Below the pieces are notes generated by a model. It saw only the letters and a list, made by a program, of their open reading frames with translations, was not told where the DNA came from and ran no database searches. DNA of 45,574 nucleotides from Saccoglossus kowalevskii (taxonomy: Eukaryota > Hemichordata > Enteropneusta > Harrimaniidae). Below, one piece after another: positions 22,256 to 32,485 of the stretch (positions are counted from its first letter, which is position 1; each line of letters starts with the position of its first letter). The position numbers were made by a program, and so were the translations under genes. The DNA is taken from the NCBI RefSeq assembly GCF_000003605.2, contig NW_003108586.1, forward strand, positions 175,762 to 221,335, read 5' to 3'.

Positions 22256-23973
22256 GTGGGTTGACAAGTATTTTTTTTTGCAGCAATAACTCATTTTCGC
22301 GGTCGAAGTGACGGCTAATCCGGGCAGCTAGTCTAGCTTCTCAATGTCACGAACGCTGCCAAGAGAAAACATTTCATTGCATTTAGAGTCCTGAAGTGAA
22401 CAGTTTTTCAATGTTCATTTCCTCACAAGGGGTAGTCAGACATAGTCTGCAAGAATAAAAATTCTCGTGCAGTTTTGTCGTGAAGCACTGATTGCTGGAC
22501 AATGACATTCCAAGATGACATCCCAGCTGCCATTAGCAATGTGGCGGGCCCGAATTAATTGATTGATAAAGTTACCCATCATTTCCGTAACCCTCGCATT
22601 GTTCAGACCACAAATTACAAGATTAATTTTCACAGGCGGAAAGCTTGTGTAAACATTGTTGGTATATATATTCGTTTTTCACTTTTCACGAAATTGAATT
22701 ATTAACTAGCTGACATAATTTACAAAATTACTTGAATCATGGAACTATAAACCACTTGAATGTAATCGCGAGTTAACGACAAAATCACTTTATTGTAAAC
22801 TGTTGCCCAAATTCATGAACAAATGTTTTAGAGCAGTATCTAACTAAAATCTAGATTAATAATAATAGATTATGATTTGTTAATTTTGCTTCACAGCTGT
22901 TGCAGCCAAGGCACCAAGGAAAGCATTGAGCAGTTCAAGTCAATCAGCGTCATTTGCATCGCCTGGCAAAGCAGGTCAGTCACATCGCAACTTGGATACT
23001 TGTAATGTTGGTGGGAAAAGGTTCCTTTTGTACCCTCGCCCCTCAAACTCTCCCCAATTTAATTGTATATGCTCCGTCTAAAGTAAGGGGCATGGGGTGG
23101 GGTGCAAGAAAACTCTTGCCCTGTATTTGCTCGAGCAGCGCATTTGCTTATGTGAACTACTGGTATTTCTATGATCAAAAGAAGTGATATTTCAGTTTGT
23201 GGAAAATTGATCAAACTCTACATTCTTTACTTTTGCCAATATCAAATGTTTCCCGAAACATCATACCAGTACCATAGCAGCATTGTTATAAAATGTAGCC
23301 AAACAAAATGCACAGTACGAGTTTTGCAAGCACAACTTCTTACCATCGTAATGATTTGTTTCAAGTCAATTTGTCTCGACATATTTCAAAATGCTTTCCT
23401 GTAGGAGCCAAAAATGCAGGTGGTGGCAATCCAGTTTGTGTGCGACCAACCCCTTCATGGCAAAAAGGTATGGGAAACTTTATTACAACAGCTCCATCAA
23501 AAAGCAAATCATTAGATAAAGAGAATGAAGTGCCAGATGACATGGAAGGTGCAGGATGCAGCAGCGCCCAGGACAGGTAACATCCAAATCAGTTTATGCA
23601 TTTAAAGAATTTATTCATGTTTTGGGTTTAGTTTTTTAGAGTATAATTCAGAGTATAATTAGGTATTTGCATTTGCAGAGGAAAAGGAAAAACTACATTG
23701 CTTAAGGGTAAACCATTGTTAAAAGCAGGGGGTCCACACCAGGTCCCCCTATTTTAGATGGTTAATCTTTGGAATCCCTCAAATTTTCCTTATTTTTGTA
23801 CAAGATTTTGTGAATTTGTGGTTGAGGTTGTCACAAAAAAGTGCCTGATGTTTCAAATCCCCCTAAAGTAACAATGAATATTTTTTTTTTACAGCTGCAT
23901 GAAAGAATCGTCAACAGAAACAGTTACTCCAACGAAAAACAATATCATAGAAAGTGATGACGACGATGATTAA
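22219..23973 (+). CDS. PCLAF: PCLAF / PAF15, PCNA-associated factor, complete in 4 coding exons
   Basis: PAF15 is a small disordered nuclear protein that threads through the PCNA clamp during replication; its ubiquitylation state controls translesion synthesis and it is destroyed by APC/C after S phase. Coding exons are 22219-22255, 22897-22974, 23405-23576 and 23895-23973, all with GT/AG sites and matching phases: 366 nt, 121 residues (human 111). It begins MVRTKADGCGRK (human MVRTKADSVPGT). Lysines 12 and 21, in contexts GRKAVAAKAPRK, keep the nine-residue spacing of human K15 and K24. GGGNPVCVRPTPSWQKGMGN then FI holds the PIP box (Q58, M61, F64, I65), with Ile where human has the second Phe. 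DKENEVPDD holds the KEN box at 77-79. The tail ESDDDDD is acidic where the human tail is mixed. It is divergent from TRIP4 across a 707-bp gap with an E2F-type site. Confidence 0.93.
22256..22896. other. PCLAF intron 1
   Basis: No gene. It contains an E2F-type TTTCGCGG at 22295-22302, shortly after exon 1. Confidence 0.7.
22897..22974 (+). CDS. PCLAF: PCLAF coding exon 2
   Basis: Encodes AVAAKAPRKALSSSSQSASF and ASPGKA (human VVAARAPRKVLGSSTSATNS). Acceptor GCTTCACAG, donor GTCAGT. Confidence 0.9.
22975..23404. other. PCLAF intron 2
   Basis: Ordinary intron. I see nothing else. Confidence 0.7.
23405..23576 (+). CDS. PCLAF: PCLAF coding exon 3, PIP box and KEN box
   Basis: Encodes NPVCVRPTPSWQKGMGNFI (human NPVCVRPTPKWQKGIGEFF) and DKENEVPDD (human EKENQIPEE). 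Acceptor CCTGTAG, donor AG|GTAACA. Confidence 0.96.
23577..23894. other. PCLAF intron 3
   Basis: Ordinary intron ending in a polypyrimidine tract before exon 4. Confidence 0.7.
23895..23973 (+). CDS. PCLAF: PCLAF coding exon 4, acidic tail and stop
   Basis: After a long T-run and acceptor ACAG it encodes SCMKESSTETVTPTKNNIIE then SDDDDD and TAA. The phase agrees with exon 3. Similarity to human is low, so the final exon rests mainly on splice sites and phase. Confidence 0.8.
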
Positions 23974-24130
23974 AAAGCTCAAAAAGAAATGGATAATATT
24001 GTATATATACTAGAATTTTTACTGATTTTTGTACCACACTCTTCACCTTCAGACCTTTAAACAATTTGACAGAATTAAACAGGGTGAATCTTGCTGTGTA
24101 CGTGCACGTTATTATCCCATGTGATATTTT
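23974..24130 (+). other. probable PCLAF 3' UTR
   Basis: Short AT-rich stretch between the stop codon and a repeat element. An ATTAAA at 24074-24079 is a possible weak polyadenylation signal. Confidence 0.4.
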
Positions 24131-25412
24131 TAGTCCCCGTTCGGACGCAGTCCGAAAACGGGGACTTATGTTTTGCCCTGTGTGCGTCCGTCCGTCCGTC
24201 CGTCCGTCCGTGATCACCTGTATCTCGAACATGCATGGACCGATTAAGTTCAAACTTCACTCATACATCACACATATGGGACATATGCACATGCATTTTT
24301 TTCATGATCCGATTAACGATAGCCGAATAGCGGCCATTTTAAGGCCGAAAATGCATCAAAATCGCACATTTTCACCATTCCGGACCCGGATCTCAGTTAT
24401 GCATGGACGGATTTTGTTCAAATTTGGTACATACATTAAACATAATAGGACCTTGATGCACGTCATTTTTTTTTTTGGATCGGGTTCGAAATGGCCGACT
24501 GGCGGCCATTTTGTTTTAAAGAATTCAGTTCTGGATCCGTATCTGAGACATGCTTGGATTGATCGAGTTCAAACTTCACACACACAAGATGCATCATGTC
24601 ACAAATATGTATGTGCATTTGTTTCATGATCTCATTAACGATAGCCAAATGGCAGCCGCTTTAAGGCCGAAAATGCATTGAAATCGCACATTTTCACCAT
24701 TCCGGACCCGGATCTCAGTTATGCATGGACGGATTTCATTCAAATTTGGTACATACATTAAACATAATAGGACCTTGATGCACGTCATTTTTTTTTTCGG
24801 ATCAAGTTCGAAATAGCCGACTGGCGGCCATTTTNNNNNNNNNNNNNNNNNNNNNNNNNNNNNNNNNNNNNNNNNNNNNNNNNNNNNNNNNNNNNNNNNN
24901 NNNNNNNNNNNNNNNNNNNNNNNNNNNNNNNNNNNNNNNNNNNNNNNNNNNNNNNNNNNNNNNNNNNNNNNNNNNNNNNNNNNNNNNNNNNNNNNNNNNN
25001 NNNNNNNNNNNNNNNNNNNNNNNNNNNNNNNNNNNNNNNNNNNNNNNNNNNNNNNNNNNNNNNNNNNNNNNNNNNNNNNNNNNNNNNNNNNNNNNNNNNN
25101 NNNNNNNNNNNNNNNNNNNNNNNNNNNNNNNNNNNNNNNNNNNNNNNNNNNNNNNNNNNNNNNNNNNNNNNNNNNNNNNNNNNNNNNNNNNNNNNNNNNN
25201 NNNNNNNNNNNNNNNNNNNNNNNNNNNNNNNNNNNNNNNNNNNNNNNNNNNNNNNNNNNNNNNNNNNNNNNNNAGTCATGCATGGATGGATTTTGTTCAG
25301 ATTTAGCACAATGTGTTGTACATATGCAGGTGCATTTCGGTCATGATCTGCTTTGAATGTATATGTCACTCAAATATGAACGGAACGGGGACATGTCATT
25401 GACAATGACTTG
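24131..25412. mobile_element. repeat element with 5' hairpin and internal 322-bp tandem units, interrupted by an assembly gap
   Basis: It opens with a perfect-stem hairpin (AGTCCCCGTTCGGAC, then GTCCGAAAACGGGGACT), followed by (GTCC)n at 24186-24211. Two long units follow: CGGACCCGGATCTCAGTTAT recurs at 24381 and 24703 (322 bp apart), each followed by ATGCATGGACGGATTT and CGAAATGGCCGACTGGCGGC (CGAAATAGCC in the second). After the gap the unit resumes (ATGCATGGATGGATTTTGTT), and the right end reads ACGGAACGGGGACATGTCAT, which brings back the ACGGGGAC of the hairpin. The long frame across the left part only translates the repeats. No transposase is visible; it is probably a non-autonomous element. 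Confidence 0.7.
24835..25273. other. assembly gap, 439 N
   Basis: A run of N inside a tandemly repeated element. The true length is unknown, and the gap probably marks a collapsed or unresolved repeat. Confidence 0.99.
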
Positions 25413-27024
25413 TTTTATTCAGTTTATTTGCATGGATAACTTCAGTATTGTATACAGTATACTCCCCTCTACAGTCATTTTTTTTACATTATCTAAACAC
25501 TGCCAACATCTCGTATTTTAAATGTATCTTGGAATACCGGTAATCTGAATTTCTATGTACTAAACTAGTATTTTAAGTTTTCTAAAGCTGTGAGCAAGGA
25601 ACCAAAGTTAATAATTACAGCATTGATGCCCACAGTACAATATAAGGCATTCAAGTCTGGTTGTCTGTATTCATTAGTTTTTTTGTATGTAGATGAATTT
25701 TTTGTACAAGAAAATAAAGCTTTATTTAGAAAATTGTACTTTCAGTGTTGGTGTATCCATAGACCCTCTACCTCTATGCTGTATCAAAGTTGTGTATTGG
25801 TCTGTTTAATATGGTAATTTCTATAAAAAAAAAGTTTGCCTAATGTGGCTGCTCAATTCTATGAATTATTTAATGGCAATTGTACAAAACAAAATTGCTA
25901 CTAGTCCAGCATGAGCAGGGTTAAAATTAGTTGCTAGTTAATAAAATTGTTGCCCGAGTGCGCACTGAACCTGCATTTATGTGGACTTGTATGGTGGTGA
26001 GCTGAGCAAAATTTCCCCAAGGGCTGCCCTTGTAATCATTGAGAATATTTCAATCTGTTCTAGCATTGGTTTTCAAATGGGTTATATCTTGGCTGGTTTG
26101 TAGGTTGACTAGCGAAACCTTAAATTGCACCATTTTACAATACTGCAGTGGCTGAACCACCAGGCAATTCTTGCTGAAACCATTTTTTTTCCAGGTTCTG
26201 CAGCTTCCTCCATAGTCAAACGTCAATTCTGTGAATGTACGAGATATGCTGTGACAAAATAACGTCCTCGCTAAAGGGTTTTTGCAATGACTGTTGATAG
26301 AGAATGCCATTGGATAGTGGATGTGGTGAAGTTCAATAACCTCCAGCCCCGACACAACTGTTCAATGTCTCCAAAATCAAGTGGGCTTGACTGTTGGAAA
26401 GAGGTCTTCAATAACAACTGGCTTGAGTGACCTATGCAAACTAAAATGTTCTGAAACTAGATTTTTTTTTTTTTAAAGATCAATGTACAATTTACTGTTG
26501 CATCAATGACATGTCTGCATACTGGGCAGTACTATGCATACTAGGCAACATGTGAAGTGGGGTCAGCTAATTTTCAGCGCATCAGTGATGCAACATAACT
26601 GTACATACTTCACCTTTACACGCAGTGAATGATTAAGAGTCAATGACCACAACAATTTATGAATGCACATTTCTGTAATTTATTTGAACATTTTCTATCT
26701 ACACATCTTTTTTTTTGGACACAAATGTATGCCTTTTTTTGTGCCTGTAAAATTCTTGCAGCTTCACAAATCCTTTAAGGAAACTACTAAGCAAGGCTGT
26801 ACACCAACATTCCCCCCCTCCCCCAACAATCTTGGGAACAAAAAGGTCATGCAGTTCACACTGGAAAATAGTGTAATTGCATAAATTTCCATATTTAGTG
26901 CTGATTCCATTATGCAAATGAGCTTATGTTTTTTAAAAATTTGCTTATGCAACAAGATGAACAATGGCTATCTCAAAATGGGAGTCTCATCACACAGCAC
27001 ATATTAAAATTTCATGTAAACAAT

Positions 27025-27230
27025 GTACTGTAAAATACTTTATTTTATTAGGAATTAATTTTCACTGAAAAGACTTTTGGGGTGTTTTGTATGGAATTTA
27101 TTTTCACTGATTTTTGAAAAGTTGAATGTAAAATATAGGAAAAAAAAATAAATTGGCTGGATTTATATTTTCACTGAATCATTTCTTCAGCGAAAATTAA
27201 TTCCAAATGAAAATAAAGTATTTTACAGTA
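27025..27230. mobile_element. palindromic MITE, complete copy (206 bp), opposite orientation
   Basis: Starts TACTGTAAAATACTTTATTT and ends AAATAAAGTATTTTACAGTA. The inner blocks (AAAGTTGAATGTAAAATATA, then GGAAAAA) are the reverse complement of those in the copies at 10189 and 16641, so it is inserted the other way round. Confidence 0.82.
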
Positions 27231-29824
27231 GTTTATGTATATAAAACAAGCGACAACCATGGTGTTTAGAATTGTAGTTTGTAACATTTCCAATCATTAA
27301 ACCTAAAAACTTGTCGCATACTAACTGAAATGCAGGTACATTTTCCTTTTCCCCTTTGGAACTCTGCTTGTCGGGCAATATTTGTCCTAGAAGTACTTGA
27401 CATAGTTATCTTTATTGCACACAAACAACACTAAACATGGAAAAAGACAAACATTCTCACAAGGAAACTCAAAATCAATATTACACTATTTTGATTCCCA
27501 GTGGCACAAGAGTTAACAATGGACACAAATTTGCAGAAAGAAAAATAAAATATGTAAATATGTTGAGAGCAGTTGACAATTCCATAGTTGTATTCATCAC
27601 AAAAAAAATCTATAACCACTTGTGCTACCTCTAGATCATCTTATCTGAAACAACAATTTCAGTGTTCCCACATTATCTCAAGATGCACAATTGTTCATGA
27701 AATATTTAACTCAATGTACAGTTTCAGAAACATTTTATATAGTTTGGGGTTTCATCAATAAACCCTTGTACTAAATTGACCATTCTGATATGCAGTTGTT
27801 CCAGTTGAGGCTGCAGTCAGAATAGTTTTTAATTTCGACACCAAATTGTGCAGAACTTGAGGAAACCAAAGACAGCAGTACAATGGTTTCAGAGAAGGAC
27901 ATGTATATGATACCCCTCATCACAGATACAGGATGACACATAAACCACCTAGCCGAGTCTAAATTCAGAAGCTGTTAGAAATTAGAAGTATTTTATGAAA
28001 GGGCGTGGACTGAAATCACTTGACTATAAATGCCATTACAAGAACATATTACAGAAAGTGCTGTATTATTCATTGGTAACATATTCTCCTAAAGCAGTAC
28101 TGGTGCGTAACATTTGCCGACAAAATTAGAGGTTCAGACACCAACATCCATATCCCAATTGCAACTACCGTATTATACATTGTCAGTACTATTTTTACGT
28201 TAGTCAGAACCCAAATCTCTACTCAGCTGGATATTCAGTCCGGATATCCATGGAGCAATAGGACCACTGAAAACCCAAAATTAAAAAAAAAAATCACCAG
28301 TTCCTAACATTAAATTCCTACTTGTTTATGAAAAGACAAAAGCACAGTCCGAGCTTGAATGTCTTTTTCAGCAAGACTGAGAAAGAGCTTGAGTTCGACA
28401 AATGATTTTGGAGGAAGGGGTTACCATCAAAGACCAGCTTCTGGAAGAATCTGCCAGACAAATCTTTCGTTTATTTCTCTTTTTTTTCTTCTTAAAACGG
28501 CTAAAATAAATTTTTATCTGAATGATAATAATAATCAGGCAGGAATTTTGTTCAAGAAAGCAAGTTTGCAATTTCATGATCATAATTATCATATATTCTT
28601 TTCTTCATGAAGAATGCAAAAAAAAAAAAAAAACTTTTTTTTACAATAAAAATGATTTGTGTAAAATATCATGGGTATTTTTCTCTCCATTTAACGGAGA
28701 GGTACACCTTCCGTTAAGTTTTCTTGAATAAGAATGAAAAAAAAAATTGAAATCATCGGAATGAAAACACAAGCATTAATGTGAATTGAAGTAAAGAGAT
28801 ACAAACAATATTGAGTTGATTTTTCATTACCATGGCAACAAAGTCCACATTAAATAAAAACAATGCAGTGTCTGATTAATGTTCATCAGCTATTTTACAT
28901 AACACTTGCTTTATACACAATAAGCTACAAAAAAATACTTGGCTGAGTAAATTTCTCAAAAATAAAACTCAATAAAAGCAAGCACCTAGACAAAGGCTCA
29001 TACTTATTCGAACGTTTAAAGCATAACACATACAAGTCTGTTGTGAAGTAACTTGTGAATGTGCTTAGACTGACTACGCACCTCAGACCAGTCGAGATTC
29101 CTTCTATAAATTAGGAAATGCTACAGTACCTGTATAAATCATTTTTTGTCTGATTTTTTGAGTTTCAAAAGTTGATAGTATTTGGACTTGGTATATATTG
29201 CAAGGTTTACTTGGTGGAATGCAGCAATTTGTATAATAGAGAACAAATCTTTTGGTGAATGCAACAAAAACTAACTTAGTACCATTCAGTTAGAGATAGA
29301 TAAATCACAGAAACTAAACAGATGACAAAACGATGTGCTTGAACAGCAATCACTCCATTGCACAGAGGGCAAAAGTAAAAACATGTTTGAACCAAATCGT
29401 GCAATAAAATCAAAATCTTTCTTTGACTAGAAACGCATTTGTCGGTTTTTCACCTTGTCGCTCGAACAATATTCATAGGCTATGTGATGTCAGTTTGACA
29501 AAGTTTCATGTTTGTCAAATTGGTATAATGTAACTACCAGTATTACGGTATGTCAATTAAATGATGGCAGAAAGGATTTGTAACACACTGACAGCCACAC
29601 ATGCATATGAAGTAAAATTCGTGAGGCTTGAAAATTACAAGCGAGTCTAGAGAAAAAGACCGAAAATGGTTTTTAGTTTGTTCACATTGGTTTACACATG
29701 GTTTTACTGTTACCGTAATTAGCTCTAAATAGAAGCATACAAAAATCAATACATGTACAATTATTCAACAAAAAACTTATTTTCACCATAGATATACCTG
29801 TCATTTATGTAAGCACATGCACAA

Positions 29825-30494
29825 ATAACCGTACTCGTCCAACTAAGCCCCCGTTTTTTGGGGAATTTGTTATTTTCAAAATAAAGTTATACTTTGCACC
29901 CAACCCTTTCAAAACTCCCCAAATTTGACCGATAAGTTTTACTTTAGACTATAATTTTAGTGTATATTCTAATTATCAGAAATGGGGTGTGATCAATATT
30001 TCTAGGACTTGCTGACAACCATGAAAAATGCTAAATACTTTCTCCACACCAGGTTCATTTTTCAAAAATTATAAATCACCAGGAAAACATGGCTGGGATT
30101 GCTTTTCATTGAGAGTTTGTGGATATCAAAAACAAATTGGAGTCTTCATCTTTCAAAAATCATGACTTGGGACAGTTTTTACACAGACCCTGATCATTTT
30201 TATATCACAAATTCTGATGACACTTGAAAAATGAAATGTGTGTATTTTTTTCGTGAACATTTGTGTTACTTCATTGTAAAAGTGTTAGCTCAATGTGGAT
30301 TTCATTGACAATGCAAAACAATGTTTATTTCCCCTGAAGTAATACACCCCCCCCCTTAACTGACAAATGTTCATCAAAAATTGTCATTTTGATAAGTTGT
30401 TTAGGATGGCGCTCTAATAAATGCCCACCCCTTACAAAACATGATGTTCGGAATACAGAAGGTACTAAGTCGGACGAGTAGAGTAAATATGGTA
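29825..30494. mobile_element. probable inverted-end element of about 670 bp
   Basis: The left end AACCGTACTCGTCCAACTAA followed by GCCCCC resembles the right end read on the minus strand, ACCATATTTACTCTACTCGT then CCGACTTAGTA. Near the right end is GCGCTCTAATAAATGCCCAC, a motif type seen in marine invertebrate non-autonomous repeats. No coding frame. Confidence 0.45.
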
Positions 30495-32430
30495 CTATGT
30501 ATAAATAATCATTTAAAAATTATTAAATATTGTTCTGATCTTCAAGGCTTAGAAAAAATATACCATATTACAGTGCAACTAAATAGAATGAAGGAATAAT
30601 TCTTGTGATTTATACAAAGAACACCCAAAAAAAGCAAAAACAAAACTTCATTAAAAAATAAATTATCTTAAGAGGTAACTGTTCCAATGACTAGTGTGAG
30701 TAAATGTAAAGTCTAGCTTAATCTTCAAATTCAGTGTAAAACTAATTGATCATTTAAAAAGAATTGGTGTAACAATGTGATATTGTATTATTGCAGACTG
30801 GCATGGTGACACAGGTGCTGTGTACGAGACGATAGAATACTGGGAGAGTGGTAGACTACTACGTATGAAATTTAATTGTGTATAATCTAGTAGTTGGATG
30901 GTTGGCAGTGAGAGTTGCAGTTTACCGATAGCAGTATTTAATTGTTGACAGTTGAGAAGTTTTTTCCGTATCAGCATTACCTGAGAATTCTGAAGCTGTT
31001 AAGTTGTTTTTCCAAGTAACAAATATTTATGTACCGGAATACAATATTAGCCAGCACAGAAACAATGGTAGTAACACTACAGGGGAGCTCTGGGCAGGAG
31101 TGCAATCATACCAGATTCTCGTATTTTGCTTATCAAGCACATTGTTACCAGAATAACCAAAATTATCACACACATAAGTTTAAGACTAGTATAGCACAGA
31201 CTAGTTTTATTCCAAATTTCATTATCCTTGGTAATAAGAAAAGAAGTTGCAGGTTATGTTATATCGTCATATTCAATATTTTGGCTTTTTCATTTTCACC
31301 TCAGTTAAAACTCTGTACATTAAAAATAAAGGCGGAGTTAAATAACGAATTGAGTTTCTTCCAGCACGGCTGGAAATCTATACTGTCAAGTTTACACAAA
31401 TTTTTAGTTTACATGCATTCAACAATTAGATTATTAAACTTAATTTACAGGTGCTAAACCCAAGTGATATTGATATGGGATTACAAATGGCATGAATAAG
31501 TTTTGAGTTTGTATTTAAAAAACTGGCTTTGTTCATTCAAATATGTGATCTAGTCTACAGAAAAATTGGACATCAGGTTCTACCGCACCACAAAATAGTG
31601 TTCCATTCTACAGTAACTTGCACAATGTCTAACCGTTACACTTTGATAAAAGGACGCACTTAGACAACAGCATGATTGGACACCCTCTTGAACTGTCCAA
31701 TCTCAAAGGCCACAGCTCTTGAATGAGTTTTAAAAAAAAAAACAAGAAAACAAATGGATTAGGAAAACCACTGAACGGAGGAGCAATCACAAACACCGTA
31801 ATAAAAATAAACTTAGTATTGAACAACAAACAAATTTAAGAATATAATGTACAGAAATCTTGCAGCAAAATATGCTGACCGTAGTTTTTTTTTTTCAAGT
31901 ATTTACAGCCAATGCCTGGTCAGAGTGAGGAAATAAAATATCAGACACTTTGCTTGGTAAAGAACAGTATAAAGAACGATAAGAAATCCTCAGAAATTCT
32001 GACCAGTCCTTATGAGAAACTAGTCACTGTACATGTGCTATCTGCGACAATATCAAGCTCAAGTTCAGTTCCTTCTCGTCATTAAAACATTGAGAAGTCC
32101 ATGTTTCTTTGACCGAGGAGGTTCACCACATCTGTAAATGATACACTCCCCAGAAACACAAAAAGTATCCTTTGGTTAAAATTTGGCAGTTCTTTTAATT
32201 CGGTCCCACCTATTAATGAATATCTCATGACGTTCAATCTTAGTAAATATCTCGCAATTGATCAAAATCTATTTCTTCCTTTTAATACATCTCATTCCAT
32301 CTCCACAACAATATATTATTTTTACAAATCAAGTTCACATTCTAGAACAAAGCACCATGGCATTAGATTAATCTCAGTGTGAAGCTTTCCCAGCTAATAA
32401 ACTTCCCAGTTCCACGTACTGTGTAGGTAG

Positions 32431-32485
32431 TCACTTTCGACGACCAGTGCTTTTCTTTTTCCTCCTCTTGAAGAAACAGCAACAT
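32431..32485 (-). CDS. CSNK1G: CSNK1G last coding exon: palmitoylated basic tail and stop
   Basis: Completes the Lys codon and encodes [17 protein letters not shown] then TGA (human CCCFFKRKRKKTAQRHK). The CCC triplet plus the basic stretch is the plasma membrane anchor of CK1 gamma. Confidence 0.95.

Larger units (their letters stand above)
25413..32430. other. intergenic stretch including the CSNK1G 3' UTR
   Basis: About 7 kb without a recognisable gene; the open frames are short and AT-driven. It contains a MITE copy (27025-27230) and an inverted-end element (29825-30494). The right-hand end, next to 32431, must include the CSNK1G 3' UTR, whose limit I cannot place. Confidence 0.55.

Noticed and set aside
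24066-24629. 187-codon plus-strand open frame after PCLAF
   Set aside because: It starts in the PCLAF 3' region and crosses the hairpin, the GTCC run and the 322-bp units. Its translation is repeat sequence with no domain.
24624-25369. Long minus-strand frames of about 200 codons
   Set aside because: Most of each frame is the run of N, so the length is an artefact of the gap.
26050-26355. 101-codon minus-strand frame (SCRTWKKNGFSKNC)
   Set aside because: Domain-like cysteines at first sight, but no family match, no splice context and no neighbouring exon.
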